DNA of 30,010 nt from an uncultured bacterium (lineage in GTDB: Bacteria; Cyanobacteriota; Vampirovibrionia; Gastranaerophilales; Gastranaerophilaceae), in NCBI GenBank assembly GCA_948684385.1, contig CAPQCU010000020.1:1-30010 (forward strand), written 5' to 3'. Position numbers and translations under genes: made by a program. The notes beneath the pieces were generated by a model, which did not search any database, had not been told where the DNA came from, and saw only the letters and a list, made by a program, of their open reading frames with translations. Below, one piece after another: positions 1 through 7,840 of this stretch (positions are counted from its first letter, which is position 1; every line of letters begins with the position of its first letter).

Positions 1-29
1 TATACAATTTGTTAAAAATGTATAGAAAA

Positions 30-569
30 TTATAAAATAAAATTCACATAGCTTTCATCAATCTGCTCTTGTTCTATCCCAATATATCTCAAAGTTACAG
101 ACGGGCTAGAATGGTTAAAAATCTTTTGAAGCATGGCTACATCTTTGTATTTTTTATAATGATGATACCCAAAAGTCTTACGCATTGTATGTGTGCCAAA
201 TTTTTCCTCTAAATTCGCAGCCTCACAGGCATTACGAATTGTATAATACGCAGTAACTCTGCCAAGTCGGTTTTTGAACTTGGTCATAAACAAAGGCTCA
301 TTATCATAACGACCTTTTGTATACTCTTCAAGCATTGGTTTCAATCTTGAATTTAACGGGAATTTTTTAAATTTTCCCGTCTTAATTTCCGTTAACATTA
401 CATAATTCTTACCGCGAACATCTTTTACATCAAGAGAAAGTATATCTGAAATCCTAAGCCCGCAATTTGTTCCCAATATAAAAAACAGCAAGTCTCGCTT
501 ACGCTTTGATAAAATACTTTCAACCCGTTTCAAATCATCCAAATTTCTAATCGGTTCTACTGTTCCCAT
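30..569 (-). CDS. Minimal tyrosine recombinase/integrase (catalytic domain only)
   Basis: Site-specific DNA recombinase of the phage-integrase/XerC-D superfamily, 179 residues. The whole catalytic set is visible: Arg39 (GLRISD), Lys66 (TGK), His127 and Arg130 (HTMR), His153 (NHSS) and the nucleophile Tyr162 (RYIG). The usual N-terminal SAM-like core-binding domain of about 100 residues is missing, so the protein is close to half the length of XerC/XerD. The start is supported by a strong purine-rich site (AGGAAGAGG) about 9 bases upstream. It faces away from the following genes and is alone on its strand. It may be the edge of a mobile element that extends left of the window, or a domesticated small recombinase acting as an inversion or integration enzyme. 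Enzyme activity is well supported; substrate sites are unknown. Confidence 0.9.
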   Translation of the reverse strand: MGTVEPIRNLDDLKRVESILSKRKRDLLFFILGTNCGLRISDILSLDVKDVRGKNYVMLTEIKTGKFKKFPLNSRLKPMLEEYTKGRYDNEPLFMTKFKNRLGRVTAYYTIRNACEAANLEEKFGTHTMRKTFGYHHYKKYKDVAMLQKIFNHSSPSVTLRYIGIEQEQIDESYVNFIL

Positions 570-727
570 TCTTAATTCCTCTTCCTTTTTACTCTAATGT
601 TACGTTTTGTAAAATATTAACTCCTTCTTGAAATTTTATACACAAATTATACTTTATATATATACAAACCTTTCATACAACCTACACACTAACCTTCTAC
701 ACATGAGGAATTATTAAACAAGATTCC

Positions 728-756
728 AAACCTTTCTTCTTTAGAAAGGTTTTTTA
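728..756 (+). terminator. Rho-independent terminator with no obvious upstream gene
   Basis: A 10-bp stem (AAACCTTTCT/AGAAAGGTTT, loop TCTTT) is followed by a T-run, reading on the plus strand. The only upstream gene in the window is on the minus strand, so what is terminated is unclear. The 570-727 stretch has no coding ORF. It could hold a short RNA or a gene remnant. Confidence 0.6.
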
Positions 757-770
757 TTATGCTTAACCTA

Positions 771-799
771 TTGAGTGAACATAATATTTGTGGTAATAT
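771..799 (+). promoter_or_regulatory. Sigma-70 type promoter for the NfnA-like gene
   Basis: TTGAGT, 17-base spacer, TAATAT. The predicted start of transcription lies about 20 bases before the ATG at 825, with an AGAGGAA ribosome site between. Confidence 0.6.
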
Positions 800-824
800 A
801 CTGTATGAAGAGGAACTTAGATAG

Positions 825-1661
825 ATGGGCTATAAAATTTTAGATAAAAAAGAGCTTTGTCCTAATCAATACGAAATAGTTATTGATGCTCCTTTTGTAG
901 TTAAAAACGCAAAAGCAGGTCAATTTATTATTTTTAGAGCAGAAGAAAATGGCGAAAGAGTTCCGCTTACAATTGCTGACGTAAACAAAGTCGAAGGCAA
1001 GCTCACTCTTGTTTTCATGGCAGTTGGTTATTCTACAAAAAAACTTGCAAGCCTGAATGTCGGAGACGAGCTGGTTGACATAGTCGGCCCGCTTGGACAG
1101 CCTACACATATCAAAAATTACGGTACTGTAGTTTGTTTAGCAGGCGGTTACGGTGCTGCTCCATGCTACTTGATTGCTAAAGCCTTTAAAGAAGCCGGCA
1201 ACAAAGTCTATATGATTATGGGCGCAAGAAACAAAGATTTAATATTCTGGCAGGATAAGATGAAAGATGCCTGCACAGAGCTGTTTATAACAACGGACGA
1301 CGGTTCTTTAGGAGAAAAAGGGTTTGTAACTCAGGTTCTTGAAAGACTGATAAGCGCAGAAAAAATAGACTACGCAATTGCAGTAGGGCCTATGCCTATG
1401 ATGAGAGCTGTTGCAGATTTAACAAGAGACAAAGGAATTTATACAGAAGCAAGTATGAATCCTATTATGGTTGACGGTACAGGCATGTGCGGAGCATGCA
1501 GGGTTACTGTCGGAGGAAAAACAAAATTTGCTTGTGTTGACGGACCTGACTTTAATGCTCATGAAATCGATTTTGATGAAGTTATAAACAGAACAAAAAT
1601 TTATAAAGACCAGGAAAGAAAACGCAGTGAGAACTGTAATTTGTTAAAAATGGCAAAGTAA
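825..1661 (+). CDS. NfnA/SudB-like FAD/NAD-binding oxidoreductase subunit with 2Fe-2S site
   Basis: Small flavin subunit of the ferredoxin-NADP+ oxidoreductase / sulfide dehydrogenase type (278 residues, normal for the family). The N-terminal half is a ferredoxin-reductase-like FAD domain with the RVPLTIAD flavin motif. A nucleotide-binding motif (AGGYGAAP, from about residue 106) follows. The C-terminal end carries a [2Fe-2S] binding loop with Cys222, Cys225 and Cys237 and an Asp just before (DGTGMCGAC). In NfnAB this subunit passes electrons between NADH, ferredoxin and NADPH by flavin bifurcation, but it normally works with a large GltD-like NfnB subunit that is not next to it here. The next gene is a small Cys protein 19 bases downstream, likely cotranscribed. 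The exact reaction (Nfn, sulfide dehydrogenase, or electron transfer to another partner) cannot be decided from this window. Confidence 0.85.
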   Translation: MGYKILDKKELCPNQYEIVIDAPFVVKNAKAGQFIIFRAEENGERVPLTIADVNKVEGKLTLVFMAVGYSTKKLASLNVGDELVDIVGPLGQPTHIKNYGTVVCLAGGYGAAPCYLIAKAFKEAGNKVYMIMGARNKDLIFWQDKMKDACTELFITTDDGSLGEKGFVTQVLERLISAEKIDYAIAVGPMPMMRAVADLTRDKGIYTEASMNPIMVDGTGMCGACRVTVGGKTKFACVDGPDFNAHEIDFDEVINRTKIYKDQERKRSENCNLLKMAK

Positions 1662-1680
1662 TGAATATAGGAGATAATTA

Positions 1681-1887
1681 ATGGCACCTCGTGATCAAGA
1701 AAAAACAATACCTTTATGTCCGCTTATGAGTGTTGGCTCACAGGTTGAAATCGTTTGTATGCAGGAAAACTGCGCATGGTATTTAAAAAACTACAAAATA
1801 TGCTCGGTTTATATGATGGCACATAACTCTATGCTTGATGTTCAGGCTAAACAAGCAAAAGCGAAGCAAGCGCAGTCAAACAATTAA
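1681..1887 (+). CDS. Small cysteine-containing protein, unknown function
   Basis: 68 residues with four cysteines (13, 26, 31, 41) in the pattern LCP...C....C.WY...C. The spacing suggests a small metal-binding or zinc-ribbon-like fold; that is inference. The tail is Ala/Lys/Gln-rich and probably disordered. An ideal ribosome site (GGAGAT) precedes the ATG. It lies between the NfnA-like gene and purA on the same strand and is followed by a hairpin. I do not recognise a named family. Confidence 0.7.
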   Translation: MAPRDQEKTIPLCPLMSVGSQVEIVCMQENCAWYLKNYKICSVYMMAHNSMLDVQAKQAKAKQAQSNN

Positions 1888-1898
1888 CAGATTTTTTG

Positions 1899-1920
1899 AA
1901 AGCCGGTTCTTCCGGCTTTT
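1899..1920 (+). terminator. Hairpin terminator, weak U-tract
   Basis: AAAGCCGG/CCGGCTTT stem, loop TTCTT, followed only by CTTTTC. It is probably a partial terminator, because purA starts 22 bases later with no room for its own promoter after the hairpin. Confidence 0.6.
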
Positions 1921-1941
1921 CATATTTTAGGGAGATAATAA

Positions 1942-3216
1942 ATGAAAAACACAGTCGTTATAGGAGCTCAATGGGGAGACGAAGGAAAAGCTAAAATTAC
2001 AGATTTATTAGCTGAAAAAGCTGATTTGATTATCAGATATCAGGGCGGATGCAATGCAGGTCATACCGTTGTTACAGGAGGAAAAACTTACAAGTTCCAC
2101 CTTATTCCTTCCGGAATTTTATATGATAATACTATCTGCTTCATTGGAGCAGGAACAGTAATTCATCCGGAATCTTTTGAAAGAGAGCTTAACGAACTTA
2201 AAGCTGAAGGTGTAAATTTTAAAAACCTAAAAATTTCACCTCTTGCATCAATTACAATGCCATACCATATTGAAATTGACGGATACAGTGAAACCCATTC
2301 CGGCAAAGGCAAAATCGGCACCACTAAAAAAGGTATCGGGCCAACTTACACAGACAAAGCCAACAGAATCGGGTTTAAAATTCAGGACTTATACTCGTTT
2401 GAAGCATTAAACGAAAAAATCGACATGATTTTACCTGTTAAAAACAAAATGCTCAAAAATGTTTACGGAATGGAAGAATACACAAAAGATTGCATTCTTT
2501 CCCTATGTGAAAAATACGCAGAACTCTTTAAGCCTTATGTTTGTTTTGACTGGCAGGACATGCTAAGCCGTTTCAAAGACAAAAAAGTCCTTTTTGAAGG
2601 TGCTCAAGGAGTTATGCTTGATATTGATTACGGAACTTACCCGTTTGTAACAAGCTCAAATCCGATTGGCGGAGGTGCTGCAACAGGAAGTGGATATGGC
2701 CCTACAATGATTGAAGAAGTAATAGGAGTTTCAAAAGCTTATGTTACAAGAGTTGGAGAAGGACCATTTGTCAGCGAGCTTACCGATGAAACAGGTAAAA
2801 AAATTCAAGATATCGGTCACGAGTTCGGAGTTACAACAGGACGTCCGAGAAGATGCGGCTGGTTTGACTCTGTTATTATGAAATACGCAGTTCTTGTTGG
2901 CGGAATAACAAAAGTTGCGCTTACAAAAATTGACGTATTTGATACTTTTGATGAAATCAAAATTTGCACAGCTTATAAAGACTGCAGAAACGATAAAGTT
3001 TACACAACTTACCCGACAGATGTATTTATTCACAAATACCTTGAACCGATTTATGAAACAATGCCGGGCTGGAAAACTTCAATTACAGACATTAGAAAAT
3101 ATGAAGAACTGCCTGAAAATGCAAAAAAATACATAGAAAAAGTTGAAGATTTAATCGGAGCACCAATAGGAATTATAAGCGTAGGACCGGATAGAGAACA
3201 GACCATTTTCAGATAA
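1942..3216 (+). CDS. purA: Adenylosuccinate synthetase
   Basis: Makes adenylosuccinate from IMP and aspartate with GTP, the first committed step from IMP to AMP, in the cytoplasm. 424 residues, full length. The N-terminal signature QWGDEGKAK (residues 10-18) gives the catalytic Asp13 and P-loop-like GTP/IMP contacts; the second signature GIGPTYTDKANRIG is present, as are TGRPRRCGW and the C-terminal SVGPDREQT. Position 17 is Ala where the common motif has Gly (GDEGKGK); I believe some other phyla share this, so it is probably lineage variation and not damage. A ribosome site AGGGAG lies 8 bases before the ATG. It is downstream of a weak hairpin and may be partly cotranscribed with the two genes before it. 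Confidence 0.98.
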   Translation: MKNTVVIGAQWGDEGKAKITDLLAEKADLIIRYQGGCNAGHTVVTGGKTYKFHLIPSGILYDNTICFIGAGTVIHPESFERELNELKAEGVNFKNLKISPLASITMPYHIEIDGYSETHSGKGKIGTTKKGIGPTYTDKANRIGFKIQDLYSFEALNEKIDMILPVKNKMLKNVYGMEEYTKDCILSLCEKYAELFKPYVCFDWQDMLSRFKDKKVLFEGAQGVMLDIDYGTYPFVTSSNPIGGGAATGSGYGPTMIEEVIGVSKAYVTRVGEGPFVSELTDETGKKIQDIGHEFGVTTGRPRRCGWFDSVIMKYAVLVGGITKVALTKIDVFDTFDEIKICTAYKDCRNDKVYTTYPTDVFIHKYLEPIYETMPGWKTSITDIRKYEELPENAKKYIEKVEDLIGAPIGIISVGPDREQTIFR

Positions 3217-3227
3217 AAAAGGGGTAA

Positions 3228-3260
3228 AAAAGAAGAGGGTTTTAAAAACCCTCTTTTTTT
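3228..3260. terminator. Bidirectional terminator between purA and the TpsB gene
   Basis: AAGAGGGTTTT/AAAACCCTCTT stem with T-runs on both strands, placed between two convergent genes. Confidence 0.85.
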
Positions 3261-3264
3261 ATTC

Positions 3265-5022
3265 TTATAATTTTTCCGGATTTCTTAACGGAATTAATCT
3301 ATCCAAATCAGAGTTTACACTAAAGTAAAATCTTGCAGTGTTTTCGTTATAATCTCTTCCGAGAGGGAAGCCTACACCGATTTGAGCTGTGAGCCAGTCA
3401 GTGAAGTTAATGTATGTACCGCAGCCAACTGAGTGCAAGAACTGTTGAGGATAATTGTAAATACCTCCGTTTTCTCCCAACCAGCCCCAATCGTAGAACA
3501 CAGCCAGTTTAAGTCTTTCATCTAACTTAGGAAGAACTCTATCCATAAATGGGAACGGGAAGCGGTATTCAACAGTACCTGTAACACCGTAGTCTCCGAT
3601 TAATTCAGCCGGCTGATAACCTCTTAATGTGTAAGGGCCGCCCATCTGCATTTGTTCAGCTGCAAACAATTTGTTAGGTGAGTACTGACCGTTAACTCTT
3701 ACAATACCCATGCTTCTGCCGAATAATCTTTGTACACGGGTAGCACCTGCTGTTGCTTTGAAGAATGTTGTATCCTGAATAGCTCCGTGACCGTCACCAC
3801 CCATACCAAAGTCGATACCTAAGTTTCCAATCCAACGTCCGTAGCTGTCATCAGTCATACCGTATAAACCTGAACGCCATACGTTTAAGTTGTAGTTAGA
3901 AAGTCTTAACGGATTTCCTGTTATATTAGCAGTTGTATTTGCATGTACATAATCGTAACCTGTATAGAAAACCAAATCTGATTTAGCAGTTTGAATAATA
4001 GGCTGAGTTAATTTGAAGAAATAGCTTTGAGCATTACCTTTTACGTTCAAAGGTTTATAAGGACCGCCCAGTCTTACGTGTGAATCAGAAAAATCAAATG
4101 ATAATCTTGTTCCGTAAGAAGAAACCGGAAGTGAATATCCTGCCATCCAGCCTGTTGCACCTGAAGAAAGAATTGTACCGCCGTAAATCTTATCACCTAA
4201 ACCTGTTAAGTTATCCATACCAACAAGGAATGAAACTCTTTGAGCGCCTGTGTAAGAACGACCGTAATCGTCATAGCTAAAGTTAAGATTTACAGGGAAT
4301 CTGTCTCTTACGTTCAAAGTAATTTCTGTATTTTCTTCGCCTTCAGCCTGTCTTTCGATTTCAGTCTGAACTTGAACGTAATCTTCTTTATTAATTTCTT
4401 TCATTGCTCTTTGAAGGTTTTTAGCATTAAAAACATCACCTTCTCTAAGCCCTGCTTTACCCATAATAATATGTTTCAAATACCATTCGCGGGTCCATTT
4501 TTCGCCTTCGATATTCATTTCGCCGACTTTACTTTCAACAATCTTAATTGTTGCAACACCGTCTACAATTCTTTGAGGCGGAACAGTTGCATAAGATGTT
4601 AAATAACCTTTTGCACGGTATAAGTTAGTTACTTTCTGGCAGACTTCCAAAAGTTCATCAAAGAAAATATCTTCGCCTAAAACTTCTAAGCCAAGTTTTT
4701 CCAACTCTTCATCAGAAATTTTTGTATTTCCTTCAAAATTGATATGCTGGAGCAAGAAGTGAGGGTTGTATAACATACCTTCTCTTGCCTGATTTTCTTC
4801 GATAGAAGCATCATAAATCTGTTCATCTTTTGTTACATCATCAAAAGATTGGATATAACTCTTATCAATCTGATAATGATTAATATTTTGCATTTCTGTC
4901 CTATTATAAGCGCCCGGAGCATATCCGCCAAGTTCTGCGTTCATAGGAAATACTTCTGCAAAAGCTTTTGGCATAGCCAAAACACAAAGTAATGCAAGTG
5001 TGTAACTTATTTGTTTTTTCAT
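3265..5022 (-). CDS. TpsB/ShlB-FhaC-like outer-membrane translocator with POTRA domains (Omp85 superfamily)
   Basis: Outer-membrane barrel of the two-partner secretion type, which exports a large TpsA adhesin or hemolysin. A signal peptide is clear: MKKQ, a hydrophobic core, then a cut after AFA. The first POTRA domain begins at about residue 90 (FLLQHINFEGN) and contains the Y-x-x-x-G-Y-x-x-x motif (YRAKGYLTSYATVP); a second POTRA follows, then a 16-strand-type barrel. The conserved L6-loop motif LRGY sits in the barrel half near residue 465, followed by a typical last-strand region. I start at 5022 (MKKQ) and not at 5031 (METMKKQ): the only AGGA site lies 3 bases before the upper ATG, too close, but 11 before this one. 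No TpsA partner lies beside it, so the substrate is unknown. A BamA-like assembly role is less likely because only about two POTRAs are visible. Confidence 0.85.
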   Translation of the reverse strand: MKKQISYTLALLCVLAMPKAFAEVFPMNAELGGYAPGAYNRTEMQNINHYQIDKSYIQSFDDVTKDEQIYDASIEENQAREGMLYNPHFLLQHINFEGNTKISDEELEKLGLEVLGEDIFFDELLEVCQKVTNLYRAKGYLTSYATVPPQRIVDGVATIKIVESKVGEMNIEGEKWTREWYLKHIIMGKAGLREGDVFNAKNLQRAMKEINKEDYVQVQTEIERQAEGEENTEITLNVRDRFPVNLNFSYDDYGRSYTGAQRVSFLVGMDNLTGLGDKIYGGTILSSGATGWMAGYSLPVSSYGTRLSFDFSDSHVRLGGPYKPLNVKGNAQSYFFKLTQPIIQTAKSDLVFYTGYDYVHANTTANITGNPLRLSNYNLNVWRSGLYGMTDDSYGRWIGNLGIDFGMGGDGHGAIQDTTFFKATAGATRVQRLFGRSMGIVRVNGQYSPNKLFAAEQMQMGGPYTLRGYQPAELIGDYGVTGTVEYRFPFPFMDRVLPKLDERLKLAVFYDWGWLGENGGIYNYPQQFLHSVGCGTYINFTDWLTAQIGVGFPLGRDYNENTARFYFSVNSDLDRLIPLRNPEKL

Positions 5023-5079
5023 AGTTTCCATATTCCTAAATTATATTATTATTGGGTCGTCATATATTGTACATTTGAC

Positions 5080-5108
5080 ATTATATTTCAATTAAAAACA
5101 CAAAACAA
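5080..5108 (-). promoter_or_regulatory. Promoter for the TpsB gene
   Basis: Minus strand TTGTTT, 17-base spacer, TATAAT. This predicts a leader of about 50 bases before the start codon. Confidence 0.55.
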
Positions 5109-5122
5109 ATTTTCTTGCCAAT

Positions 5123-5151
5123 TTGTTACAATATATTAACTTAACTATACA
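5123..5151 (+). promoter_or_regulatory. Possible promoter for the small gene at 5267
   Basis: TTGTTA, 17-base spacer, TATACA. The leader would be about 110 bases. Other AT-rich boxes nearby make the exact position uncertain. Confidence 0.4.
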
Positions 5152-5266
5152 ATTATTATTATTTTACCGTATTCGTAAACTTTTGTAAAGATATTTATAA
5201 AGAAGCGTTATAAATCATTCAAATGGTGGAATAAAAAAAGTATAAGTCGTTGATTAGGAGTGAAAA

Positions 5267-5578
5267 ATGGTCGCCGGAATAAGAGCAGTACATTCTTATG
5301 AAGATCCCGAGTATTTGAGAATACTCTCGGAGCTTATTAAGCTTGGTATTGCTCCGAGCGGAAATAAAAACATTGACAAAGGCAAGCTTGAACAGGCTAA
5401 AATTGAACTCGTTCAAAAAATTCAGACTAAACATCAGGAAGAAGCAAGACAGGAGCTGCAATTTCCGCCTCTTGAAGCGGTGACAGATACGCAAGACTCA
5501 AAACGGGCTCAGATGGAAGAAGCACGGGTTGGTGCGATGACTGTTGCAGAACTTAACAGACTTTATTTCGGAATTTAA
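5267..5578 (+). CDS. Hypothetical helical protein
   Basis: 103 residues, charged, mostly helix-forming, with no signal peptide or membrane segment. The middle (residues about 38-65) is rich in Lys, Glu and Gln and could be a short coiled coil. A good ribosome site (AGGAGTG) precedes the ATG and a strong terminator follows directly, so it is a complete single-gene unit. I do not recognise the family. It lies between the divergent TpsB gene and the convergent hydrogenase-like operon; neither neighbour gives a clear hint. Confidence 0.7.
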   Translation: MVAGIRAVHSYEDPEYLRILSELIKLGIAPSGNKNIDKGKLEQAKIELVQKIQTKHQEEARQELQFPPLEAVTDTQDSKRAQMEEARVGAMTVAELNRLYFGI

Positions 5579-5605
5579 AAAAGGTGCGATACTCGCACCT
5601 TTTTT
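5577..5605. terminator. Strong bidirectional terminator
   Basis: 13-bp arms (core AAGGTGCGA/TCGCACCTT) with a TAC loop, A-run on one side and T-run on the other. It serves the small plus-strand gene and the end of the minus-strand hydrogenase-like operon. The left arm overlaps the stop region of the small gene. Confidence 0.9.
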
Positions 5606-5606
5606 C

Positions 5607-6341
5607 TTATTTTTTACTTATAAAATCAAGTACACCGTTTATGAATGTCAGCGGGTGAACAGGACATCCCGGAATGTACAAATCAATCGGGTATTTTTCT
5701 AAGAATTCACGGTTCAATTTAGAAGAGTTCTGGAAAACACCGCCTGAAATTGCACAGGCACCTGCTAATATTACAATCTTTGGATCAGGTGTAGATTTGT
5801 AACAATCTTCAAGAGCGTAAGCCATATTTTCAGAAATCGGGCCTGTAATTACCAGTCCGTCGGCGTGTCTTGGTGAAGCAACAAAATCAATACCAAATCT
5901 GCCCATATCGAAGTTACAGTTTGAGCAAGCATTGAGTTCCATTTCGCATCCGTTACAGCCTGCTGCTGAAACCTGTCTTAATTTCAAAGACTTTGAGAAC
6001 ACTCTTCTAATTTCTTTTCTGCATTCAACAGCTGTTTTTTCAAACTCTTCCGGAGTCATTCCTTCTGTAATTACAAGTTTTTCTCTTGATGTAGAAGCTA
6101 ATTTGTAATAGTTGCTGAACTGAACAGATTCACACTTACATGCACCACAAAGTGTACATTTGCCTAAATCTATTGAAAGCGGATTAGCTTTCAAAGCGCC
6201 TGTAGGGCATACGCTTTCATCTATATCACCGCAGTTTTTTAGAATAGGGAAACCTCTAAACTGGCTTCTCATCGGCGCGTTCTGGATATCAGGTATGAAC
6301 TGATTTCCTTGAAAATATTTAAGTTTTATTGTATCTAGCAT
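5607..6341 (-). CDS. Hydrogenase-like small subunit (HyfI/NuoB-like) with fused ferredoxin domain
   Basis: 244 residues. The N-terminal part is a reduced ferredoxin module: Cys45 (CPTGA) with Cys62, Cys65 and Cys68 (CTLCGAC) can hold one [4Fe-4S] cluster; the second cluster of a normal two-cluster HyfH/HycF ferredoxin is absent. The C-terminal part is the NuoB/HyfI fold with the proximal cluster ligands intact: Cys129 and Cys132 (GCNGCE), Cys196 (GACAISGG) and Cys226 (PGCPVHP). It would carry electrons from a donor, probably ferredoxin, to the large subunit encoded 12 bases upstream. It is the last gene of the six-gene operon and ends at a strong terminator. In E. coli Hyf the ferredoxin and small subunits are separate proteins, so this is a fusion or compact form. 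Confidence 0.88.
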   Translation of the reverse strand: MLDTIKLKYFQGNQFIPDIQNAPMRSQFRGFPILKNCGDIDESVCPTGALKANPLSIDLGKCTLCGACKCESVQFSNYYKLASTSREKLVITEGMTPEEFEKTAVECRKEIRRVFSKSLKLRQVSAAGCNGCEMELNACSNCNFDMGRFGIDFVASPRHADGLVITGPISENMAYALEDCYKSTPDPKIVILAGACAISGGVFQNSSKLNREFLEKYPIDLYIPGCPVHPLTFINGVLDFISKK

Positions 6342-6353
6342 AATATTTACTCC

Positions 6354-7817
6354 CTATAAGTCGTTTCCACAGTATGACAGGTTAAAGCTCTTGTTACAGA
6401 GCGGGAAGTCTGAGACTCCGTTATTTCTTACCGCCATTGCAAGCATATACCAGTTATTAAATGACGGATCTTTCATCTTGTATCTCAAAAGCTCGCCATT
6501 TCCACCCGTTACAGCTATATGAACAATTTCGCCTCTCCAGCCTTCTGTCATTGATACAACAAAAGAATTTGGAGCAAGCTGCTCATTAGGTGTAATTTTC
6601 ATTGCCTCTACAGCGTATTCTTTCAACTTAGCAAGTAATTTTTTGATTATTTGCATAGATTGTTTAATTTCTTTATATCTGAGTTTAAATCTTGAATGAA
6701 CATCACCGGTTGCTTTGAATGGTTTTACAACATCAAGAGAAGTGTACCATTTATCGTTAAAATCAAATCTTGTATCAATGTCAACACCTGAAGAACGTGC
6801 TGCCATACCAACTGCACCAAGAGATTTTGCAGTTTCCATACTCACAACCCCGGTTCTTTCCATTCTGGAAATACAAGACGGCATTTTAAGCATAACTTTT
6901 GTAGTTCTATCAACAGTCTTGCCCACTTCATCTAACATATCAATAATTTTTGCTGCCATTTTTTCATCGATATCAAAATTAACACCGCCGACATTAATTA
7001 ATCCTCTTCCAAAACGACTTCCTGAAATTTCAAGCAAAGTATTAATAACAAGAGTTCTTGTGATACCAAAAATAGAAGCACCCATAAGATAAGCCATGTC
7101 ACCCGCTATCGCACCCATATCACCGATATGTATTGCAATTCTTTCCATTTCTAAAGCTACGCGTCTTATGATTTGCGCTTTTGAAGAAACAGCAGTATCA
7201 GATAAAGCTTCCATTGCTTGAGAATAAGCCATGTTATATCCGATTACAGAGTCACCGCATACCGATTCTGCTAATCTGTTATTGTATCCTTTTCCTTTTA
7301 AGAAAAGTTCTTCAACTCCTCTGTACTGATAGCCGAGCATAATCTCCAAATCATAAACTTTTTCTCCAAGGCACATAAATCTAAAATGCCCCGGTTCAAT
7401 TACACCTGCGTGAATAGGTCCGACCGCAACCTGATGGATATCTTCACCCTTCATTTCAAAGAATGGGTACTTATCCTGATTTACCCTTACAGGCTTCAAC
7501 CACGGATGATTTAAAGGTTCAATACCGAATTCTTCATAGAACTCACGTTCAAAAATGTGAAAAGCAGGAATTGTTTGCGTAAATGACTCATAAGACTTCA
7601 TCTCAGGGGTAAATAAAGTTGAAGTAACATAAAGCTTACCAACTTTATCATCAGCCATCACTACATAAAGTCTTACGTTTGCAAATTCTTGTTTTCCAAA
7701 GAACCCTACAACTCTCATTTTCATTTTTTCGACATCTGAGCGAATTTCATCTATTGAAATTGTCGGAATGTCTTGTGTGTTTATTTTTTTATTATTTTCT
7801 GTAATTATCCAATTCAT
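6354..7817 (-). CDS. Hydrogenase-like large subunit (HyfG/NuoCD-like) lacking canonical NiFe ligands
   Basis: 487 residues. Residues about 1-110 resemble NuoC (30-kDa subunit; FEREFYEEFGIEPLNHPWLKP); the rest resembles NuoD/HyfG, including the group-4 marker VGPIHAGVIEPGHF. The [NiFe] site is not intact. In the first motif, where active enzymes have CGxC, this protein has CGDS (Cys187, Ser190). At the C-terminus, where enzymes have DPCxxC, it has FNLSYCGNDL: Ser481 and Gly484 at the ligand positions, and Cys474 and Cys483 out of register. There is also no C-terminal extension for maturation cleavage. It therefore most resembles the Ehr (energy-converting hydrogenase-related) proteins, whose reaction is unknown. 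It probably sits peripherally on the membrane arm, cytoplasmic side. Confidence 0.9.
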   Translation of the reverse strand: MNWIITENNKKINTQDIPTISIDEIRSDVEKMKMRVVGFFGKQEFANVRLYVVMADDKVGKLYVTSTLFTPEMKSYESFTQTIPAFHIFEREFYEEFGIEPLNHPWLKPVRVNQDKYPFFEMKGEDIHQVAVGPIHAGVIEPGHFRFMCLGEKVYDLEIMLGYQYRGVEELFLKGKGYNNRLAESVCGDSVIGYNMAYSQAMEALSDTAVSSKAQIIRRVALEMERIAIHIGDMGAIAGDMAYLMGASIFGITRTLVINTLLEISGSRFGRGLINVGGVNFDIDEKMAAKIIDMLDEVGKTVDRTTKVMLKMPSCISRMERTGVVSMETAKSLGAVGMAARSSGVDIDTRFDFNDKWYTSLDVVKPFKATGDVHSRFKLRYKEIKQSMQIIKKLLAKLKEYAVEAMKITPNEQLAPNSFVVSMTEGWRGEIVHIAVTGGNGELLRYKMKDPSFNNWYMLAMAVRNNGVSDFPLCNKSFNLSYCGNDL

Positions 7818-7840
7818 AGTTACCCTCTTTTATTTAGCCC

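Noticed and set aside
1942..1995. Damaged PurA active site (GDEGKAK in place of GDEGKGK)
   Set aside because: The rest of the protein is intact and the Ala form probably occurs naturally in other lineages.
6354..7817. A functional [NiFe] hydrogenase large subunit
   Set aside because: The CGxC and DPCxxC ligand motifs are not present in register; only one or two candidate cysteines remain.
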